From assembly GCA_947184155.2 (NCBI GenBank), contig CAMXCT020000891.1, positions 596,501 through 660,500 of the forward strand: a DNA stretch of 64,000 bases. The letters run 5' to 3'. This stretch comes from Cladocopium goreaui (taxonomy: Eukaryota > Sar > Dinophyceae > Suessiales > Symbiodiniaceae). Below the pieces are notes generated by a model, which worked only from the letters and a program-made list of their open reading frames with translations, did not search any database and was not told the DNA's origin. Within the stretch, counting starts at the first letter, position 1, and the number at the start of each line of letters is the position of its first letter. Positions 1 to 10,029 of this stretch are shown one piece after another. A program made the position numbers and the translations under genes.

Positions 1-1
1 T

Positions 2-2242
2 ACGAGCTCCACTACCAGTGATGAGAAGGATGGAGGCCGTGGTGGGGGGAGCGAAAGTGGCTCAGCCAACAACAAGACGGCTGAATTGTTGCATGAAGCC
101 ACACAACTGCTGAAAACGTTGCGAGTGGACCCCAAGCCGAAGCTCAAGGTCATGCAGCTGTCTGGTGTTGATCAACCGGACGAAAACTTTGTGCTGTTGG
201 ACAGCGGTGCAACACATGGACTTCGACCAGCACGTGATGATGATGAGTGGAAAAATGCAGTGCCTACCTCAGTCCAATTGGCAGATGGCACAACTGAAAT
301 GTTTCGCCTCAAGAAAAGGACAAAGATTTTGTTGTCCGATCCATCTGCAACCAACCAAGTGTCCTACATCATGCCTATGGGTGGCCTGTCGGACTTGGAC
401 TTTGCTTTGGAGTGGCGTGGAGGCATTTGCAGACTTCACGATGATGCTGGCCGAGAAATTCCAGTGGTGATCCGCAATGGATGTCCTATGATCAGCAGAG
501 ATGATGGCTGTCGACTTCTTGAGTGGTTGGAATTGTTCCATGTACATCAATTGAAAAAGTTAGCTATGGTCCGAACTTTGCTGACTGACCCAGAGGCGTT
601 GGACAAGTCTCAGATGAACTTGGAGTTAGCTCTCACTGCCAAACTTCGTGAACTTTTCCCTGAGCTTCCTGACGAGGTGATGGCCAAGGTAGTTCCAAAC
701 CTGGATCCTTTGCAAATGGACAACTTTGGAGAACGACTGCCTTGGAACCGTAGAAAAAGACGACGATTGGCAAAAGCTTCCAACATCATTGTCCACGTCT
801 TTGCGGGTGAGAATCCAAAGTTTTGGGAAAAGCAACTTTCCACTGCAACGACAGAGGTGATCTGTGTGGATCTGATTGGTGGGTGTAAAGCAGACCTGAT
901 GGACCGAAATGTGTATGGATACCTACTGCAACTGGCAGCTAGTGGTCGCATGCGAGTTCTGTTGGGAGGCCCACCTTGCCGAACAATCTCTGCCCTGCGC
1001 TTTCAACAAGATGGAGGTCCACGTGCAGTCCGAACTGAAGAATGGCCCTATGGAGTACCTGATCTATCACCAACAGAAGCCGAGATGGTCTTGAACGACA
1101 CTGTGCTCCTGTTCAGGTACCTGTCTTTGTACGTAGTGGCAGAGGATGTGAGGCAGTATGATGATCCAGTCACTCAGATCATCCTTGAACAACCTGAAGA
1201 CCCGATGCGCTATCGCAGTGCTGATGATGTTGCTGCGCACGGGTACATGTCCATCTTTCGAACGGCTGAGTGGAAAAACTTCCAGGAGAAGTACAATCTT
1301 CTCATGCTGCACTTTGATCAAGGGCCTATGGGTCATGAACGCCGAAAGCCCACCACTTTGGCAACTTCTATGGAAATGCTTCTGCAGTTAGATGGCCTGC
1401 GTGGAGATCCAAGTCAACCTGCAGAAGATCAAACCAAAAAACCACTTCAACAACGAATTGAAGCATCCAAGAGATGGGCTTGTTGGGCACCTGGTTTGAA
1501 ACTTGCTTTGGCTGCAGCTATCAAGCAACATCTACAGATGCTGGACAGTGAAAAATCAACACGAAGGCGGGATTCACCGCGTTTTGAAAAACGGGCCGAA
1601 CCTGCTTTACCACAACCGTTGAATGAAGGCCCAGGACAATCAAATGAACACTTTTCAGTGCAATCTCTTGGACCTTCTTCACATCAACTCCAAGAAGATG
1701 ACAGGAATGATCAAACAGATCAAGAACAACAAGATCATCAACATCATGCAAACCAAGATCAACATCCGTCGAGGATGAATGCCTTGGGAGCAGTTGCCCT
1801 AGAACAATGGCGACGGCACTACCTCAATGACCATCTTCCTGCACGTCGAGACTGTGCGCAGTGCGTGAGGGCACAGGCGAGAAGCAAGCCTCATCGACGT
1901 GTACAACATCCCGATGCGTTCACATTGAGCGTTGACCTTTCTGGCCGACTATCTCCTGGAGATGACCAACAGGCAAAAGGCTGTCGCTACATGCTGATCG
2001 GATGCTACACCTATCCGGTGACCAGGGCTGGCAAATCACTTCTTCCAGTTCCAGGACAACCAGATCCCGACATCGATCACCCTTTGCCTGGTCTCGACAT
2101 TGACATGTCCGAAGACGACAAGGGCCCGGGGGAGGAGGGTGAGGTGCCTGACGAGAACATCTTTCCGGAAGAGGAGGAGGCGATCCCAGAGGGAGATGAA
2201 CCCCAGCCGGTCAAAAGGGCCAAGTCCATGAATGCAACATGA
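2..2242 (+). CDS. Copia polyprotein, N-terminal part: protease, methyltransferase-like domain, start of integrase
   Basis: The frame enters from the left edge, so no true start is visible; the first possible start codon (TTG) is at 86. Counting from 86: an aspartic protease with active-site DSGAT at residues 39-43; a basic stretch RRKRRR near 222-227; a Rossmann-like block with HVFAGE (237-242) and GGPPCRTIS (294-302), followed by ILEQPEDP (366-373) and MGHERRKPTTLAT (415-427), which together resemble motifs I, IV and VIII of cytosine-C5 methyltransferases; a Gln/His/Asp-rich linker; the integrase zinc site H-x4-H-x6-C-x2-C; then the start of the integrase core with its first catalytic Asp in SVDLSG. 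A TGA at 2240-2242 ends the frame inside the integrase core, and the same frame resumes in the next codon. Copia identity is firm; methyltransferase activity is inference. Confidence 0.85.
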   Translation, partial: TSSTTSDEKDGGRGGGSESGSANNKTAELLHEATQLLKTLRVDPKPKLKVMQLSGVDQPDENFVLLDSGATHGLRPARDDDEWKNAVPTSVQLADGTTEMFRLKKRTKILLSDPSATNQVSYIMPMGGLSDLDFALEWRGGICRLHDDAGREIPVVIRNGCPMISRDDGCRLLEWLELFHVHQLKKLAMVRTLLTDPEALDKSQMNLELALTAKLRELFPELPDEVMAKVVPNLDPLQMDNFGERLPWNRRKRRRLAKASNIIVHVFAGENPKFWEKQLSTATTEVICVDLIGGCKADLMDRNVYGYLLQLAASGRMRVLLGGPPCRTISALRFQQDGGPRAVRTEEWPYGVPDLSPTEAEMVLNDTVLLFRYLSLYVVAEDVRQYDDPVTQIILEQPEDPMRYRSADDVAAHGYMSIFRTAEWKNFQEKYNLLMLHFDQGPMGHERRKPTTLATSMEMLLQLDGLRGDPSQPAEDQTKKPLQQRIEASKRWACWAPGLKLALAAAIKQHLQMLDSEKSTRRRDSPRFEKRAEPALPQPLNEGPGQSNEHFSVQSLGPSSHQLQEDDRNDQTDQEQQDHQHHANQDQHPSRMNALGAVALEQWRRHYLNDHLPARRDCAQCVRAQARSKPHRRVQHPDAFTLSVDLSGRLSPGDDQQAKGCRYMLIGCYTYPVTRAGKSLLPVPGQPDPDIDHPLPGLDIDMSEDDKGPGEEGEVPDENIFPEEEEAIPEGDEPQPVKRAKSMNAT

Positions 2243-5200
2243 ATGCGCTTGGTCGAGACTGCGACTGATGTGACGGTCCGGCAATTGACTTTTGTGCAGC
2301 CCTTGAAGAGCAGAGCAGTGAAACATGTTCTACCTGCACTGTCTAGAATGTATGCACGGCTGCGAAGTCTTGGCCTTCCTGTTTACAGGCTACACTCTGA
2401 CAGGGCACGTGAGCTGACCTCTGCAGAAACACAAGCCTGGGCCCTGGATCGCAACATCTTGACAACGATGACATGTGGTTCATCTTTCAAGTCCAATGGA
2501 AGATGTGAGGCTGAAGTTGGGGTGATCAAGAAGTCTATCAGGATTTTGATATCCTCTGGAAGTTGCAGCTTGACTCAATGGCCATTGGCCGCAAGACATC
2601 TTGGAGAACGTCGTCTTCGAGGCCAGTTGTCTATTTTGGGTTGGCCAGTTGGGCGCTTGGTGAAGTTTGGTGCAAAGGCCTATGCCTTGCGCAAGTCTTG
2701 GCAGTCACGTTATGCTCCTTGGCGAGAAGATCGCGAAGAAGTTCAAGTTTTGGGTCCAGATGCCAACTCATCACTGACCAACACTGGATACTATGTGCGA
2801 TCTGTGGCAACGGGCCGCCATTTCTTCACTGATGACATCATCATCCCTGAGGCCAGCCAACCTGCTGTTGAAGATCAGGTGTTGTATCTCCCGGAACGAG
2901 TAGCTGAAGTTCCTGCTCGACGACAACGTCGCAAAGCTGCTCAACCTGCCATATCAATGTTTGACATTGAGGGGGAGAAGCAAATCCTGGAGAGATGTTC
3001 CGAAATGTTTGAACCACCAACACCTTCACATCATGGAGCTTCAAGTGACAGTTGGTCTTTGGAAACCTCTATGTCAGAGGATGGAAGTCCGCCAAGAAGG
3101 TTTGACTATGAGGAGGAGGAATTGTGGCTTGGAGGTGGGGATGAGGAGGGGGTGCCTAACTCTCGGGCTGGTGGCGCATACCCGAGGACCCCACAACAAA
3201 CAACTCATGTTCCTGCTCTACGAAGACTTCATCTCAATGTCACTGAGTACATCAAGGAGGAGTTGCACCACATCGATGCGTCTTCAACTGAACAGGCGCT
3301 ATGGATGCCCGTGGTGACTGAAGCGATCATCAATCGGGTGAACTTGGAAGAACGACTCCTCTCAATGGTGGATGTAGAGACCAAGGATGAGAAGCTGGAG
3401 GAGGAGTTTCTGGTCACAAGAACGGTTGGAAACAAAGAGGTGTGGGAACACTTGGATGACTGGGAAGCTTCAATACGAGCAGAATATCAGCAACTGGTGG
3501 TGCAAAAGGAGGCGGTGAAACAAATGCCCAAAAGCAAGCTCTACGAGATGGCCGAGAGCAAGCAGCTTCCCATAGAACTCCTACCAGGAAAAATGGTGCA
3601 CACGAGGAAGGCGGGAAGCGGGGCATATCGCTCCAGAGCAGTTGTCTGCGGCAACTATCAAGAGGCCAGTGCAGAAGAGCGCTATGCAGGAGGTGCTGAC
3701 GGAAATCAAATCCGGATGATGCTTCGAACATCTGCGCTCAAGCGATGGGCTTTGGCTGGCACAGATGTGCGGGTTGCGTTTTTGAACGCACCAAAGCGCA
3801 ACGCCAACAAGTTGACCGCCATGGAGGTCCCATATGTGTTCAAAAAGCTTGGCCTGGCAGCAGCAAGCGACGTGTGGCTGATAGAAAAGGCTCTCTACGG
3901 CCTTGTTGCATCACCCAGAGATTGGTGCATATACCGGGACGAGGTCCTGCCAACTTTGAGATGGACACGAAGCACTGATGGCGAGGACTATGTTGGTCGC
4001 TTTGTGCACTCTGGTGATGACAACATGTGGAGGCTGATGGAGGTGAACACCAAAACAGGCCAAGAAACATGGGCCGGGCTGATGTCAGTCTATGTTGACG
4101 ACTTGTTGGTGTCAGCGGAGCCAGAAACAATTCAGGCAGCGATGGATGCGGTGGCCAAAACATGGACTATCTCTGCAGTCGAATGGGCCTCAACCGACAA
4201 GCCGCTGCGGTATTGTGGTTTTGAAGTTCTAGCTGATGAACATGGTGATGGATTTCAAGTTTCCCAAAAGATGTTTGAGCAAGAACTTCTGAGCAGATGG
4301 GCAGTTTCAGAATCTCTGGCCTACCCTGCGTTCAAGATCAACGAGGAGGACGAGTTGGTGACCTCCGAAATCAGTCAGGCTGACATCAAGAGCGCACAAG
4401 CACTTACAGGAGCTCTTTTGTGGTTGTCAACAAGGACAAGGCCAGACTTGGTGCACGGTGTATCGGTGATGTCACGCTTGGTGACCAAAAACCCCAAGAA
4501 GTCTTTGGAGATTGGCCACACTCTTTTGAAATATCTCCATGGAAATCCTGGTGGAATTCACTTCCCAAGTGGCGTAGCAAATGGTGAGTGGGGAGCTCGA
4601 GGGCAACTCAAAGTGAGACGCCATTCCAAGCTGTTGGAAGTGTATGCGGACATCGCATATGCAGCGGGGTCAAACCACCGCAGTGTGCAGGGCCTAGTGA
4701 TTTGCTATGCTGGAGTTCCTGTGGCATGGCAATGCAATCAACAGCCATTTGTGACGCACTCAACAGCTGAAGCAGAGTTGGTATCTTATTGCGAGGCTCT
4801 TTTAGCAGGGCGTGCCTCAGAAGCTCTTCTATGTGCCATTTGGGGGGAGGATCTCAATGCCAACACGTTTGAGAGAGTGATGTACGGCGACAACGCCGCA
4901 GCTATTGGCTTGGCGCATGGAGTCACGGCGGCTTCATGGCGCACTCGACATCTTCGAATCAGGTCGAGCATTCTCAAAGAGGCCCTACATGAAAGTTCTG
5001 ATGTTCCAGGTGGACGGTGGCAGCTGACCCATCTGAAGGGCACAGAATTGGTGGCCGATGGATGCACGAAGCCTTTGAATGGACAGGCCTTCTTCAGATT
5101 TTTGGAGGATTTGGGCCTGAAGCGAGGTGTCAAAGCTGAAGCTGGAGAAACGACATCAACCGGTGATGGTACAATAATCGGTGGTGGAGGTGGTTTTGCA

Positions 5201-6022
5201 GCCGTGAAGGCGCTGATCCTGGGGAGCACTTTGATGACAGCAGCTCAAGGTGCATCAGGTGAAAACAGTGGTGGCACCGATTACACTCCTCTGGTCACAA
5301 CGGGAGCAGTTTTGATGGCGCTTGGAGCGGTCTATGTTGGACAGCTAGCTCGACAAGCCTCAGATTGCTGCCTCCGTAGATTCAGAGTTTGGGAGGATGG
5401 AAAACGATGCCATGTCACGAATCAAGGTGAAGAAGCAGAGTTGTCTGATGATGGCAGCTACACGGTGATCTCTGAGGACGAAGAGCCGCAGAGGGCTACA
5501 TCATCGAAATCAAGGAGACAATCGGGCTCAAAGAGCACAGGTGCGAACAACATTTCTTTAAGAAACTCAACATCATCATGCGCGGGTGCTTCATTGAATT
5601 CCTCTTCACGATCGGGCTTTAGCACTGGTGGAAGCGCATCTAGCGATGGTGTTGGGTCTTTTTCACAAAGAATGCCTCGACAGTCGGGCCATAGCAGTGC
5701 GACTGGTGATGTTTCATCAATTATCACGGACGTTTGTGGTGAGAGCGGTGCGCCTGAGAACTCTACATCTTTGAGATTGAGAACACGATCGGGCACCGCA
5801 GAATTTTGTGCAGCGGGCGAACCTGCTGAAGATGCCGAAATCGCGGCTGCTTCGCAGAGCATTGGGGCTCTCAATAGTAGCGTAGGCGATGCTGGTAGAG
5901 GGAAGGGCTCGAAGGGGTCAAAGAAAAACCCTTGGAATGCCTTCCAACAAAGATATAAAGGCAAAGGTTTGAATTCCACAGCCATTGCACAGTTGTACAA
6001 AGGCGAATCATCAAATTCATAG
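2243..6022 (+). CDS. Copia polyprotein, C-terminal part: rest of integrase, reverse transcriptase, RNase H, tail
   Basis: Same frame as the upstream part, directly after the TGA; the ATG at 2243 may be chance. The remaining integrase catalytic residues are the Asp in RLHSDRARE and the Glu in NGRCEAEVG. Reverse transcriptase of the copia type (RVT_2) follows, with RSRAVVCGNYQ, the first catalytic Asp region ALAGTDVRVAFLNA, WLIEKALYGL and the polymerase motif YVDDLLV (about 4091-4111). RNase H has LEVYADIAYAAG, THSTAEAELVSY, MYGDNAAAIGLA and RTRHLRIRSS, the usual order. After RNase H comes a tail of about 300 residues not found in ordinary copia proteins: two hydrophobic stretches (about 5190-5250 and 5280-5350), a Ser-rich part and a Gly/Lys-rich end (GKGSKGSKKNPW). 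The tail might place the protein at a membrane, but that is a guess. Confidence 0.9.
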   Translation: MRLVETATDVTVRQLTFVQPLKSRAVKHVLPALSRMYARLRSLGLPVYRLHSDRARELTSAETQAWALDRNILTTMTCGSSFKSNGRCEAEVGVIKKSIRILISSGSCSLTQWPLAARHLGERRLRGQLSILGWPVGRLVKFGAKAYALRKSWQSRYAPWREDREEVQVLGPDANSSLTNTGYYVRSVATGRHFFTDDIIIPEASQPAVEDQVLYLPERVAEVPARRQRRKAAQPAISMFDIEGEKQILERCSEMFEPPTPSHHGASSDSWSLETSMSEDGSPPRRFDYEEEELWLGGGDEEGVPNSRAGGAYPRTPQQTTHVPALRRLHLNVTEYIKEELHHIDASSTEQALWMPVVTEAIINRVNLEERLLSMVDVETKDEKLEEEFLVTRTVGNKEVWEHLDDWEASIRAEYQQLVVQKEAVKQMPKSKLYEMAESKQLPIELLPGKMVHTRKAGSGAYRSRAVVCGNYQEASAEERYAGGADGNQIRMMLRTSALKRWALAGTDVRVAFLNAPKRNANKLTAMEVPYVFKKLGLAAASDVWLIEKALYGLVASPRDWCIYRDEVLPTLRWTRSTDGEDYVGRFVHSGDDNMWRLMEVNTKTGQETWAGLMSVYVDDLLVSAEPETIQAAMDAVAKTWTISAVEWASTDKPLRYCGFEVLADEHGDGFQVSQKMFEQELLSRWAVSESLAYPAFKINEEDELVTSEISQADIKSAQALTGALLWLSTRTRPDLVHGVSVMSRLVTKNPKKSLEIGHTLLKYLHGNPGGIHFPSGVANGEWGARGQLKVRRHSKLLEVYADIAYAAGSNHRSVQGLVICYAGVPVAWQCNQQPFVTHSTAEAELVSYCEALLAGRASEALLCAIWGEDLNANTFERVMYGDNAAAIGLAHGVTAASWRTRHLRIRSSILKEALHESSDVPGGRWQLTHLKGTELVADGCTKPLNGQAFFRFLEDLGLKRGVKAEAGETTSTGDGTIIGGGGGFAAVKALILGSTLMTAAQGASGENSGGTDYTPLVTTGAVLMALGAVYVGQLARQASDCCLRRFRVWEDGKRCHVTNQGEEAELSDDGSYTVISEDEEPQRATSSKSRRQSGSKSTGANNISLRNSTSSCAGASLNSSSRSGFSTGGSASSDGVGSFSQRMPRQSGHSSATGDVSSIITDVCGESGAPENSTSLRLRTRSGTAEFCAAGEPAEDAEIAAASQSIGALNSSVGDAGRGKGSKGSKKNPWNAFQQRYKGKGLNSTAIAQLYKGESSNS

Positions 6023-6700
6023 AAGATAGGAATGCCTTGAGCCTGAAGCGCAGTATGGCGCTTTTTTCTTTTCCAAAAACCCCGGTGGATTTCACAGAGG
6101 TGAAATGGGGGAGTCCGTGCAATCAGACACCATTCGTATATACTTGAAGGCATTTTGGTACAAAAGAAAGGGATGTTTGCCCTGGGTTTCAAGAGCCTGG
6201 AATATCCCTCTTGAATCAAAAAAAGTCATTGATTTAAAGAACGGGATTTATCTATGACACATTTTCCAAGACCGTCTTCGGAGTGATGCGTTATCTAGTT
6301 TGGTTCAGGGTCGCCTTATAGGTGAGCAGTGGGATCTTGTAATGTTCTTCATACTTATATATTGCAGGGGTTATATCAGGTTATATAGTGGTTATCATGA
6401 ACATGTTCATGATTTCTATGAACATGATTAGTAGCACATAATATATAGTGGTATGATTAAAATGTTATATAGCTCTTATATTTGCTAAGTATTTTTGATG
6501 TCTACTACAGGGATCATCCTAGTAACCCACAATGCTGCTCATTTCATGTTAATAGGCGAAACATATTCATATTTACACTGTACAGTGGTGAAACACCTAC
6601 AGAAAAACCAATAGGTCTGATAGATGTCTAAAATTCTCAACTCAAGACTCAAGGTGACATTTGCTTATAGATCCCCTGTTGTTTCAAACCGGCAAACCCC
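6023..6700. other. AT-rich flank of the copia element
   Basis: Probably holds the 3' untranslated part or LTR remnant of the copia element (6023-6250), then AT-rich DNA with short iterations around TATATAG and ATGAACATG (6350-6460). No reading frame or known RNA gene is visible. Confidence 0.4.
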
Positions 6701-6706
6701 TGACAG

Positions 6707-6836
6707 CACCACCGGGCGGCACGGTTTCGCCAGGTTTCTTTGCCACCCCTTCCTCGCAAGTTGGAGCGGAGCCCGTGAGGTTGGACAAGATCACGGAGGA
6801 ACCTGAGGCTGGGAGATTTTCCGCAGAATTTGGGAG
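6707..6836 (+). CDS. Candidate exon, unidentified gene
   Basis: A GC-rich island in AT-rich DNA, preceded by CCCCTGACAG and followed by AG|GTAACT. One frame is open throughout and Pro/Gly/Glu-rich (PPGGTVSPGFFATPSSQ, then VRLDKITEEPEAGRFSAEFG). The product is not recognised and no start codon is visible. It may belong with the candidate exon at 7581-7675. Confidence 0.35.
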
Positions 6837-7580
6837 GTAACTTCGCGGTTACAGCATGAAAAATGGGGATTGAATGTATTTTAATATGGTGCAATGGGAT
6901 TGAATGGGGGTATGATGGGATAGTTTTCACCAATCATGATTATATATTAGGGTGTGATTGGTATTGGGGAAACCCCAATTTGTGGCTATATTTTGTTTTA
7001 CATACTTTAACATGGAACCTTTGGTTGGCTGTACCCCATTTCAGACGAACATCCCAAGTCAATCCGAATCAAAACTGCAGGCCCCCCAGGGTGAAAGTTT
7101 TGACCCACAAGGCGAGTCTTTCGTAAAAAATCATTGGTCCAAGATGGAAAAAATTCACAGAAGCTGGTCAAATCTGGTCAACTGAAGGTTTCCATAGTCA
7201 TGGGGGGTACCATGGGGGTACCCCTAGTTATCATCCATGTCAGCTTGGGATTTGCCATGAAATAAACCAACCAGCGAGCTATTGGGGTACCCCCATGATT
7301 TGGCTTCGAAATCGGGAATCTATAGGGAATATTTAACTGTGTTATTTAACAATAGATTCCTTACCTGTGTTATTTAACTCTGGGATATATATGTGTTAAA
7401 AAATTAGGGAATATATTAAACATATAGGGAATATAAATTATATATATATGTGTTATTTAACTGTGGGATACCTTAAGCTATTCAGACGTGTTTCCAAGTT
7501 TCCATGTTCTTACAGAAACCATATACCGAGAACATCAATGGTGGTTGTAACATATACCTTATTTCTGTATTTTTTCCTAG

Positions 7581-7675
7581 ATGAACAGTCAACCTTTGGA
7601 TCCATGGAGCAATCCTCCCATCTCATCCAGGTACGCGGTGAGGATGAGACTCCAGCAGGTGCCAAGTCGGGAGAG
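7581..7675 (+). CDS. Candidate exon, unidentified gene
   Basis: Preceded by a good polypyrimidine tract and acceptor (TTTTTTCCTAG) and followed by GAGAG|GTAAAT. Two frames are open. The one beginning MNSQPLDPWSNPP has more G/C at third positions; the other reads EQSTFGSMEQSSHLIQ. The frame is unresolved and the product unknown. Confidence 0.35.
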
Positions 7676-7720
7676 GTAAATCAACGAACTAAATGATCTC
7701 AATGGCCATGTCCAATCATT

Positions 7721-7852
7721 TACCCTCTGGTAAACATACAAAAAACTATGGAAAGATCCACCATGCTATCAATGGGTAAATCCATGTAATTCCACTATAA
7801 ATATCTATAAATCACCATTTTCAATAGCTATGTTAGTCATTACCAGAGGGTA
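7721..7852. repeat. MITE family A, copy 1
   Basis: Short palindromic element starting TACCCTCTGGTAAACATAC and ending TTACCAGAGGGTA; the ends are inverted copies and the outermost TA on each side could be a target-site duplication. Same family as about 18 other copies in this window. Confidence 0.75.
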
Positions 7853-8022
7853 TGTTTTACAGAATGTTTGCCATATCATCAAATTCAATTTCCATATTTC
7901 ATTGGAAGCCAAATTATATTGGTACCATTATATATATATATATATTTGATTTATATCCCATGTTCCATGAGAAGATGCCCGTGGAGATTGCCACCCATCC
8001 CGGAAGTGGACTTGGCTCAATT

Positions 8023-8240
8023 CCCATGACGGATCCATGGTGCTGCTGTATATGGTAACATGACTGGGGTATATTGATGGGATCCATGGAGCACCAAAAA
8101 AATGGCAGCACCATGGACATGGATCCCATCAATATACCCCCTTTATGTTAGCATATACATAAATTGGGATTACTGAAAATGGATCCATAAATCCATAGCA
8201 AATCCATAAATCAATATACCAGCCATGGATCCGTCATGGG
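8023..8240. repeat. MITE family C, expanded copy with a nested palindrome
   Basis: Begins CCCATGACGGATCCATGG and ends CCATGGATCCGTCATGGG, an inverted pair. The middle holds a second palindrome (about 8045-8146) around GGTATATTGATGGGATCCAT. This copy is about twice the length of the other family C copies at 19062, 27790 and 32339. Confidence 0.7.
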
Positions 8241-8929
8241 ATTGGCGTTGTTTTTGACGCCATCGGTCGGTCGAGTGATTTCTTTCATGGTTTCATCAAA
8301 TCTTGGGGATGAGCCGTGAATGTTTCGCCCCGCGATGTCTCGCCCGGCTGATAAACAATAGACGCAGTTGACATGTTTCATGTGTATTGAAATCGATGCC
8401 GAAAAAGGAGGGATATGACATATACCCCAAAGGATTGAGAAGTATCCCCTTGCGCGCGATACGTTTTTGATCCCGACCAGGTCATTCCTGTATCCATTTG
8501 TTATGATGGATGTGTACAGGATATTCGTTTATGGATCATTGCAAGATATTTAAGTGCAATAACCGTTGGATTTCTAGTATGCTTACACTTGCATGGGTGA
8601 AACTAAACCAACTTAAAACTGGGAGGTCTGACGGTGTAGGAACTGATCCACAAATCAATGGATTGGTTGAAGAACATATTTACAGAAATCATGGCGTTTA
8701 ACCACAAATCTAGGGGAATATACGGAGCGCAAATTGTCCCCAAACAGTTTTGGTGATGAACGAACCATTTATCACTTCTAGGCAACATCTATCAGTCTCC
8801 AAGGTGCTGCAAGTGCTTCGTTGGGGGCCTCGGATGGTCCATATTGGGGGATGGTCATATCACCAGCAGGGCATTGTCATGGCCAAAGGATTCTGAACAA
8901 TGATGGAATGATCATCTATAATTAAGCAT

Positions 8930-9130
8930 ATATATATATTTATTATTAAAGGGCTGCCGCTCAGTGCCGCCGACCCCTGTTGTCAGAAGACCAACTTGTG
9001 AGATATAATGAGAGAGCGTGTTCAAGGGATACCGCAGAGACATTAAAAGACAAAATGTCAAATGTTTGTAAACATGTAATCTAAGCGGGCAATCTGAAAC
9101 ATTAGCATCCCAAATCGTATGTTGTTTGAA
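8930..9130. other. Non-coding AT-rich stretch
   Basis: No gene, tandem array or inverted repeat stands out apart from a short (AT)n run near 8930-8945. It separates family C and flanking DNA from the GC-rich duplicated patch at 9217-9385. Confidence 0.3.
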
Positions 9131-9216
9131 GATGTGTTTGGATGGCTTCCTGCAGGTGTGTTCTTGATGCAGCCGCTTGTGTTTCCGTGGCGGTGAAGGA
9201 CGGAAGGCTTTGCGCA

Positions 9217-9385
9217 GCTGCCCGGTCTGAAGGCCGAACGTTGCTTTCTGAACGGTCTAAGAAGAATGCCAAGAGCAGGCGCCAGCTCGGAAAAAAGGAT
9301 TCTTTGCTGCCCGGTCTGAAGGCCTAACGTCGCTTTCTGAACGGTCTAAGTCTAAGAAAAATGCCAAGAGCAGCCGTCAGCTCGC
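9217..9385. repeat. Two-copy direct repeat, period about 89 bp, GC-rich
   Basis: The block GCCCGGTCTGAAGGC ... CGCTTTCTGAACGGTCTAAG ... AATGCCAAGAGCAG appears at about 9219-9290 and again at about 9308-9385. The surrounding 9140-9430 is GC-rich and partly open (Lys/Arg-rich, KNAKSRRQLGKK), so it may be an exon with an internal duplication, but no splice-like limits are clear. Confidence 0.5.
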
Positions 9386-9722
9386 AAGAGCAGCCGCCCG
9401 CGCGGAGAAAAGTGACGCCTCGGCGGATATATAAGTCATATACTATGTTTTGACCATGGAACAGATGAGAGCGGAACCAAATGAATTCCTGGATCTTGCA
9501 TCTGGAATTGACCTGAGGATTGTTTGAGCGACCAAATAATAGGGGTTGCCCTCACCCTGGAAACATTGCTTGGCGACAGTGTCGAGACACTGGGACAGAG
9601 AGGTTGACCATGCTTGGCTTACCTGCCCCATTCGCAAGATGAAGTCGGTGGCAGATCCTCTTCAAAAGTACACCCCACTGCTGAAGTCAATTTGGCCGCT
9701 GGTAATCAGTCAGACTTGGAGC

Positions 9723-10027
9723 ATCTCCGAAAGAAAAGGTGTACAACAAGACGACAATCAAGTCTGACACAGGACATGTCACCGGAGCCTATGTGGACGT
9801 GGTTCCAACACTCTTGGCTGAGGCAGAACTGTCCCCTGTTGGCTGTGGAAACGTTGGTGTTGAGCCGCCGAGCTTGAGCGCGACAGAGACAGTTTCATTG
9901 ATCTTTAGGATCGACGTGCAGAACGTGCCAGAGCTGCAATTCATGGCCCGAATGGGGAGAGCATCTGGCTCTGAAGTGTTGAGAGAGCCGACACCAACCC
10001 CAATGATACAAGGTCAGGCCACCCAGT
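9723..10027 (+). CDS. Coding-like fragment, unidentified
   Basis: An open frame of about 100 codons with protein-like composition (GHVTGAYVDVVPTLLAEAEL, later VSLIFRIDVQNVPELQFMAR). It could start at an acceptor near 9710 (GGTAATCAG). It runs into the Tc1/mariner-like element at 10030, which would end or disrupt it. Could be a gene fragment or chance; no family recognised. Confidence 0.25.
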
Positions 10028-10029
10028 TA

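Larger units (their letters stand above)
1..6250 (+). mobile_element. Ty1/copia LTR retrotransposon, 5' part outside the window
   Basis: The frame is open from the left edge to a TAG at 6020-6022. Domain order is protease, integrase, reverse transcriptase, RNase H, which is the copia order (in gypsy elements integrase comes last). The 5' LTR, leader and most of Gag are outside the window. A purine-rich run GAAATGGGGGAG (about 6102-6113) could be the polypurine tract ahead of a 3' LTR, but with no 5' LTR to compare, the LTR limits and the right end are unknown; 6250 is a guess. One in-frame TGA at 2240-2242 breaks the polyprotein, so this copy is probably defective or recently damaged. Confidence 0.85.

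Noticed and set aside
5458..6219. A 253-codon minus-strand frame opposite the copia tail
   Set aside because: No motif, antisense to a frame that continues the polyprotein.
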